Part shown: positions 6,669 through 10,016 of the stretch, piece by piece
Position numbering within the stretch: the stretch's first letter is position 1
Layout of the letters: each line of letters begins with the position of its first letter
Origin: Verrucomicrobia bacterium UBA1412
GTDB lineage: Bacteria; Verrucomicrobiota; Verrucomicrobiia; Limisphaerales; UBA1412
DNA: 10,016 nucleotides
Direction: 5' to 3'
Assembly (NCBI GenBank): GCA_002305615.1
Contig: DBPU01000056.1
Span: forward strand, 1-10,016
Translations under genes and position numbers: made by a program
Notes under the pieces: model-generated
What the model saw: the letters and a program-made list of their open reading frames with translations, nothing else
Database searches by the model: none
Told to the model about the DNA's origin: nothing

Positions 6669-6699
6669 CGACCTTTCAGGTCGCCTGCCTTTCAGGCAG
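6669..6699. repeat. Two adjacent hairpins, CGACCT-TTC-AGGTCG and CTGCCT-TTC-AGGCAG
   Basis: Both have perfect 6-bp stems and the same CCT-TTC-AGG top, one base apart (6669-6683 and 6685-6699). The stem bases below the shared core differ but remain complementary. Confidence 0.8.
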
Positions 6700-6750
6700 A
6701 TATCTTTAAAGAAGAAAAGCAGCTATGAACAATCCCCATTGCTCTGCCCT

Positions 6751-6785
6751 GCGTTCATCTGCGTCATCTGCGTAATCTGCGGTTA
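6751..6785 (-). repeat. Dispersed CGCAGATTA repeat, copy 3 (right arm of inverted pair)
   Basis: Read on the minus strand this begins TAACCGCAGATTACGCAGAT and continues with two further ACGCAGATG-like 9-base units. It is the inverted partner of 6362-6390. Confidence 0.8.
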
Positions 6786-6846
6786 CCTTCCCATGAAAAG
6801 TGCGGAAAGTTTTTATTTTCCTCTTTCGTATTGACACTCTTTGGGA

Positions 6847-6852
6847 TATATT
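6847..6852 (+). promoter_or_regulatory. Possible -10 box of the nfeD-larE operon
   Basis: TATATT lies 12 bases before the ATG at 6865. A weak -35 candidate TTTCGT (6824-6829) is 17 bases upstream of it. The nearby TTGACA at 6831-6836 is a perfect -35 match but is only 10 bases from this box, which is too close. The evidence is composition and position only. Confidence 0.25.
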
Positions 6853-6864
6853 GCACGCAGCGAT

Positions 6865-7329
6865 ATGTTTGTTGCCGTTACCATTGGAATCGGAATTCTG
6901 CTCATCATTCTGGAGACGATCCTGCCGGGAATGATCGCTGGAGCTGCGGGCATTGCACTGATGGGGCTTGGCGTTTTCACCGCTTTCCATGAGTACGGTG
7001 TCGAGGTCGGTTCCTGGGTGCTGGTCGGTTCTCTCCTGCTCCTGATTCTGATAGGCATCCTCTGGATTCGCTATTTCCACAAAACTTTCGTGGCCCGGTT
7101 ATTCATCTCCGAGCGTGCCATCCGGGGTGAAGCCGGGGAAGAGCTTCCGTCGGACCTGGTAGGTAAAACCGGAACCGCGCTCACCCGCCTTTATTCCTGC
7201 GGGAAAATCAAAATCGGCGATCAGCTCCTGGATGCCGTCACGAACGGAGAAGGAATCGAGAAGGGCGCGGCAGTCAAAGTCATTCGTCTGGAAGGAATAA
7301 AAATTTTTGTCGAAGAGGTCAAAAAATGA
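6865..7329 (+). CDS. NfeD-family membrane protein
   Basis: The product is 154 residues if it starts at ATG 6865; a TTG at 6841 is in frame eight codons earlier, but the ATG places the first membrane helix right at the N-terminus, as is usual for the family. Hydrophobic segments at about 2-40 (with the turn 'ETILPG' typical of NfeD) and 48-70 are followed by a charged linker and a C-terminal OB-like domain: 'LVGKTGTALTRLY..GKIKIGDQLLDAVTNG..IEKGAAVKVIRLEG.KIFVE'. Known NfeD proteins work with stomatin-like or ClpP-like membrane proteases in membrane quality control; neither partner is in the window, so the role here is open. The stop codon overlaps the larE start (ATGA, 7326-7329), which implies translational coupling. 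Confidence 0.88.
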   Translation: MFVAVTIGIGILLIILETILPGMIAGAAGIALMGLGVFTAFHEYGVEVGSWVLVGSLLLLILIGILWIRYFHKTFVARLFISERAIRGEAGEELPSDLVGKTGTALTRLYSCGKIKIGDQLLDAVTNGEGIEKGAAVKVIRLEGIKIFVEEVKK

Positions 7330-8192
7330 ATCAGAATAATGAGTTACTCCTGGAAAAAATCACTACTCACCTGGCTTCTTATGGAAGCGTCTTAATCGCC
7401 TTCAGCGGCGGTGTGGATTCGAGCCTGCTGGCCGTGATCGCCAGACGCACCCCGGGACTCAAAATGCTGGCCGTCCTGGCCGATTCTCCCAGTCTCTCCC
7501 GCAGCGAACGCACCCAGGCTGTCAAGTTCGCTCAGGATTATTCCATTCCTCTCCATATCCAAACCACGACCGAATTCACTAATCCCGACTTTATCGCCAA
7601 CCCGCATAACCGCTGCTACTACTGCAAGCGGGATATTTTCACGCACATTACCGACCTGGCCAAGTTCGAGGGCCTGCGCTATGTCCTGGACGGCCAGAAC
7701 GCCGATGACATCAATGATTACCGACCGGGGAGCATTGCCGCACGCGAGCTCGGTGTCCGATCTCCCTTCCTGGAACTGGGGGTCACCAAGAAGCAGATTC
7801 GCGAGCTTTCTAAAGAACTGGGACTTCCCACAGCCAGGAAACCTTCCATGGCCTGCCTCTCCAGCCGCATTCCTTTCGGCTACGCCATTACGCTGGAAAA
7901 ACTGAAAATGATCGAAGAAGCCGAGGCGTTCCTCCATTCCCTGGGGATTGAGGTCGTCCGGGTCCGGCACCATGAAGTCTCCACCGGTCCTCTGGCCCGT
8001 CTGGAAGTCGGCTCCTCCGAGCTGCTCAAGCTCTGCGCCGATCCTTCACTCTTTGGCAAGATTACCGAGAAGATGATCGTGATCGGCTACACGCACGTCT
8101 GCCTGGATATGGAAGGCTATCGGATGGGCAGCTTGCACGAATCCTTCGAGCGCCACTTCAAGAAGAAAAAAGCAGGGCACGCTCCGATCTAG
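7326..8192 (+). CDS. larE: ATP-dependent sacrificial sulfur transferase LarE
   Basis: This 288-residue protein matches the usual LarE length. The PP-loop SGGVDS at 27-32 binds ATP to adenylate the substrate. The motif NRCYYCK supplies C97 and C100, and 'ARKPSMACLSSRIPFG' supplies C177, which corresponds to the cysteine whose sulfur is given up in Lactobacillus plantarum LarE. LarE sulfurates the pyridinium biscarboxylate precursor of the nickel-pincer nucleotide cofactor used by lactate racemase and related LarA enzymes. Homologues with all three cysteines are known to hold a [4Fe-4S] cluster and recycle sulfur rather than sacrifice the protein cysteine, so this copy is probably of that type. 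An AGAGG ribosome site at 7314-7318, inside nfeD, serves the ATG at 7326. LarA, LarB and LarC are not in the window, so the cofactor pathway must be encoded elsewhere or this copy has another sulfur-transfer role. Confidence 0.92.
   Translation: MNQNNELLLEKITTHLASYGSVLIAFSGGVDSSLLAVIARRTPGLKMLAVLADSPSLSRSERTQAVKFAQDYSIPLHIQTTTEFTNPDFIANPHNRCYYCKRDIFTHITDLAKFEGLRYVLDGQNADDINDYRPGSIAARELGVRSPFLELGVTKKQIRELSKELGLPTARKPSMACLSSRIPFGYAITLEKLKMIEEAEAFLHSLGIEVVRVRHHEVSTGPLARLEVGSSELLKLCADPSLFGKITEKMIVIGYTHVCLDMEGYRMGSLHESFERHFKKKKAGHAPI
8189..8192. other. Interlocked stop codons of two convergent genes
   Basis: larE ends TAG at 8190-8192 and the methyltransferase ends TAG on the other strand at 8189-8191, both within the palindrome ATCTAGAT (8187-8194). 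The coding regions therefore overlap by four bases and leave no room for a terminator between them. Confidence 0.9.
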
Positions 8193-8956
8193 ATTTTCTT
8201 GCCGATATAGAACACGTACCCGTAATACTGTTTGTATTTTGAATACAAGTCGGCCTCGCGTCTCATGAAGGCGACCAACTGCTCGGCCGCTTTATTGCCC
8301 GCGTATTTTTTCAGGAATTCCTTCTGCCTTGCCTGTTGCGGAACGAAATAGTGGTCCGTCCAGCATGTTTCAGGCAGCGCGAATGCGGCAAGCGGAATAT
8401 ACCCCGCCTTTTGCATGATCGTGATATTGTGCCCAATTGTGGCAATCTCTGGAACCGCATCCAGCCACCACTTCTCGATCTCGGCCGGGCGCTCATCGGT
8501 AAACCATGATTCATAGGTCAGGGCGACGTACCCATTTTTTTTGAGGAAGCCCTTCCAGTGATTCAAACCCTTTTCAAAACCGATACTGCCGATAGCCCCC
8601 TCGGACCAGATGAGATCAAACTCCTCGCTCTGAAACGGCAAATTTTCCATCGAACCGACAATCCCTTTTACCCTGTCCTGGTAACCGAGTTTCCGGGCCG
8701 TCGCGTTGAGTTTATCGATTGAGCCGGCGTAGAGATCCAGGGCGGTAATGCTCGCCGGCGTATTCCGGGCCAGAACCATCGTCTGGTAACCCGTTCCGCA
8801 GCCTAAATCGGCAATCCGTGTTTTGCTTGAAAGGTTCCCGATAAAACTTAAGGCCCTGAGTGTCTCTTCCGTGCTGCCGGGACCCTGCCGCTCCAGCTCC
8901 GTGAAATATTCATTAATGAGCGCAAAATCAAACTCGTGTATCGTCGCCTCTTCCAT
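8189..8956 (-). CDS. Class I SAM-dependent methyltransferase
   Basis: The product is 255 residues. The Rossmann fold shows motif I 'IADLGCGTGYQ' at 48-58, the acidic residue of motif II in 'ALDLY' (D74), and 'GSMENLPFQSEEFDLIWSEGAI' for motifs III and IV. The stretch 'GLNHWKGFLKKNGYVALTYESWFTD' is typical of UbiE-like small-molecule methyltransferases, and the C-terminal half (aromatic-rich 'KYKQYYGYVFYIGKK') probably forms the substrate cap. The substrate cannot be told. The start is well fixed by an AGGAG site (8964-8968 on the complementary strand), 7 bases before ATG 8956. The glycosyltransferase ends 33 bases upstream on the same strand, so the two are probably co-transcribed, which would fit modification of a glycan or lipid, but this is inference. 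Confidence 0.9.
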   Translation of the reverse strand: MEEATIHEFDFALINEYFTELERQGPGSTEETLRALSFIGNLSSKTRIADLGCGTGYQTMVLARNTPASITALDLYAGSIDKLNATARKLGYQDRVKGIVGSMENLPFQSEEFDLIWSEGAIGSIGFEKGLNHWKGFLKKNGYVALTYESWFTDERPAEIEKWWLDAVPEIATIGHNITIMQKAGYIPLAAFALPETCWTDHYFVPQQARQKEFLKKYAGNKAAEQLVAFMRREADLYSKYKQYYGYVFYIGKKI

Positions 8957-8989
8957 AGTGATACTCCTGATTTTAAGCTAAAACTTTTC

Positions 8990-9934
8990 CTATTTGTGCT
9001 CGATTCGCAGAGCTTCGTAGACCGATTGCGGGCGTGGTTGTGGCCGGGTGAAGAGTCCCTTCCAGAAGCCGATTCCGTAAAGGAGATGAGTCAGAAAAAG
9101 CAGAGGGAAAACTCCCACTTTTCTGAAACCTTCTCCCACCGAAAGCGTTTGCCCCAAAAGCAGCAGGAAATAGAGCCCCCAGACCGGTGTGCTCCAGAAC
9201 CCCAGGAACGGCGTCGCCAGGAGGAAAAGGCAGAAGGCCGGAGGCACCAGATTCAGAGCGGAGCCCCAACCCGGATGCAGGCGAAACTGCTCAGCCCGTC
9301 CTCGTCCATAGGTCATCAGCATTTTACAGAAAGCTTTAAAAGTCCTCCTCGGACGCCGGTAGACCCAGAAGTCTGGATCGTAAATCAGGCGGCCGCCTTC
9401 TTTCTCGATCTCATCCATCAGGGCGTTTTCCTCGTTCGGGTAGAGCGCCTCGTCAAAACCGCCATGTCGCAAAAGCGTTTCCCTGCGCCCCATGAGATTA
9501 CAGAGGATGAGTTCCTTTTCCGAGCTCGGGCGAGTCCGGCCCACTCGGGCATAGCGTGCACGGCTGGGACCAAACGCGATCAGGCTGGCCATCGTCCAGG
9601 CAAAAATCTTTTCCAATCCGGGTGCCTCGGGCGGGCAGAGATTGGGACCTCCCACGATCTGGACCTCCGGGTCGCGAAAATGGGCCACACCGCGCCGAAG
9701 CGTTTCGGAAGGCGGAAGCGAATCGTCATCCAGGAAATAGATCAGCTCCCCGTGCGCCTGCCGCAGAGCCAGGTTGCGCTGAGCCGAGGGCTGGCCACCC
9801 CGAGCCACCAGTACCTCCAGGAGCTCGGCGGGGTAATCCAGCGCACGTGCCGCGGCCGCCGCAGGCACCTCCGAATCCCCCGGCCGTGCCGGGATAATCA
9901 CTGTCACTGTGGGCTCTGGGGCGGTTGTCTGCAC
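8990..9934 (-). CDS. Family 2 glycosyltransferase with C-terminal membrane helices
   Basis: This 314-residue protein opens with 'TVTVIIPARPGD', the nucleotide-binding strand of GT-A fold family 2 enzymes, then 'QRNLALRQAHGELIYFLDDDSLPP' with the metal-binding Asp triplet at 69-71. 'GGFDEALYPNEENALMDEI' (158-176) supplies the catalytic-base region. Hydrophobic helices at about 230-248, 252-265 and 275-293 would anchor it in the inner membrane, so it probably transfers sugar to a lipid-linked or surface glycan. The start is GTG at 9934: GGAG directly abuts that codon, which is too close for a normal ribosome site, so the true start could differ by a few codons. The gene follows an unidentified gene by 22 bases and precedes the methyltransferase in the same direction. 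Its base composition is visibly more G+C-rich than that of the genes in the left part of the window. Confidence 0.9.
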   Translation of the reverse strand: MQTTAPEPTVTVIIPARPGDSEVPAAAAARALDYPAELLEVLVARGGQPSAQRNLALRQAHGELIYFLDDDSLPPSETLRRGVAHFRDPEVQIVGGPNLCPPEAPGLEKIFAWTMASLIAFGPSRARYARVGRTRPSSEKELILCNLMGRRETLLRHGGFDEALYPNEENALMDEIEKEGGRLIYDPDFWVYRRPRRTFKAFCKMLMTYGRGRAEQFRLHPGWGSALNLVPPAFCLFLLATPFLGFWSTPVWGLYFLLLLGQTLSVGEGFRKVGVFPLLFLTHLLYGIGFWKGLFTRPQPRPQSVYEALRIEHK

Positions 9935-9956
9935 TCCTTTTGGAAATTCTGGAAAT

Positions 9957-10016
9957 CTAGGCCAGTTTCAATAACTCGCTCACCAATTGAGTGACGCCTG
10001 CTTCGAGCTCGCTCAG
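9957..10016 (-). CDS. C-terminal end of an unidentified gene upstream of the glycosyltransferase
   Basis: On the minus strand the frame is open from the window edge to TAG at 9957-9959 and gives 'LSELEAGVTQLVSELLKLA', an amphipathic helix. Only 19 residues are visible, so no family can be named. Its 22-base spacing to the glycosyltransferase suggests the same operon. Confidence 0.5.
   Translation of the reverse strand: MSELEAGVTQLVSELLKLA

Larger units (their letters stand above)
6362..6785. repeat. Non-coding hairpin-rich element bounded by 28-29 bp inverted repeats
   Basis: The two inverted arms (6362-6390 and 6758-6785) enclose about 370 bases with no believable gene and at least seven hairpins: 6398-6410 (TGCCC-GGC-GGGCA), 6413-6427 (CGCCTC-GGA-GAGGCG), 6439-6475 (13-bp stem with two G-T pairs), 6496-6514, 6585-6599, 6621-6657 (nested) and the pair 6669-6683 and 6685-6699. 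The whole resembles a miniature inverted-repeat element or a cluster of extragenic palindromes. I see no target-site duplication outside the arms and no transposase, so mobility is inference; the arms may simply be two independent copies of a dispersed repeat. Confidence 0.6.

Noticed and set aside
6398..6699. CRISPR array
   Set aside because: The palindromes are unequal in length and sequence and irregularly spaced, with no constant repeat or spacer length.
6831..6836. Perfect TTGACA as the -35 box for nfeD
   Set aside because: The only good -10 hexamer is 10 bases away, and the hexamer at proper spacing (CACGCA) is a poor match.
8936..9994. 352-codon plus-strand open frame
   Set aside because: It is antisense to the glycosyltransferase, with Arg/Pro-rich composition typical of a shadow frame in G+C-rich DNA; the other strand carries clear GT2 motifs.

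Overview
The window looks like chromosomal DNA from a bacterium of the PVC group, most likely Verrucomicrobiota, Kiritimatiellota or Lentisphaerota. The main clue is the C-terminus of one secreted protein: an 'LQS-x-x-D-x-x-x-W' block followed by a terminal 'FYR' strand, a tail I associate with surface proteins of that group. Weak or absent Shine-Dalgarno sites on several genes and plentiful non-coding repeats are compatible. This placement is an inference; there is no rRNA or marker gene to fix it.

Left part (1-4842): the window opens inside the last 77 codons of a plus-strand gene ending in a winged-helix domain, probably a Schlafen-AlbA_2 type ATP-binding regulator. A decayed partial copy of a tRNA gene follows at about 342-410. 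A minus-strand pair of secreted-protein genes fills 609-4318: a DUF4353/Cthe_2159-like beta-helix carbohydrate-binding protein is transcribed first, then a BspA-type leucine-rich-repeat protein with an N-terminal lectin-like region. The intact tRNA-Met(CAT) lies at 4768-4842 on the minus strand. The decayed copy is in the same orientation, matches the tRNA from the D-arm through the CCA end, and also matches sequence just past the CCA. The 4.4 kb between them therefore has the layout of cargo inserted at a tRNA 3' end, although no integrase is visible.

Middle part (4843-6864): a periplasmic TlpA-like thioredoxin-fold protein (minus strand) has a clear intrinsic terminator. It is flanked by copies of a dispersed 'CGCAGATTA' repeat. 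Upstream of it lies about 420 bp of hairpin-rich non-coding DNA (6362-6785) bounded by two inverted copies of that repeat. Several hairpins share the pattern CCT-TNC-AGG at the stem top while their lower stems differ.

Right part (6865-10016): a plus-strand pair, an NfeD-family membrane protein and LarE (sacrificial sulfur transferase), is translationally coupled through an ATGA overlap. It converges on a minus-strand operon made of an unidentified gene (last 19 codons only), a family 2 glycosyltransferase with membrane anchors, and a class I SAM methyltransferase. The larE and methyltransferase stop codons interlock inside the palindrome ATCTAGAT.

The best candidates for something undescribed are the tRNA-bounded surface-protein cassette and the multi-hairpin repeat element. 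LarE without larA, larB or larC in view, carrying three cysteines suited to an iron-sulfur cluster, is also worth attention.
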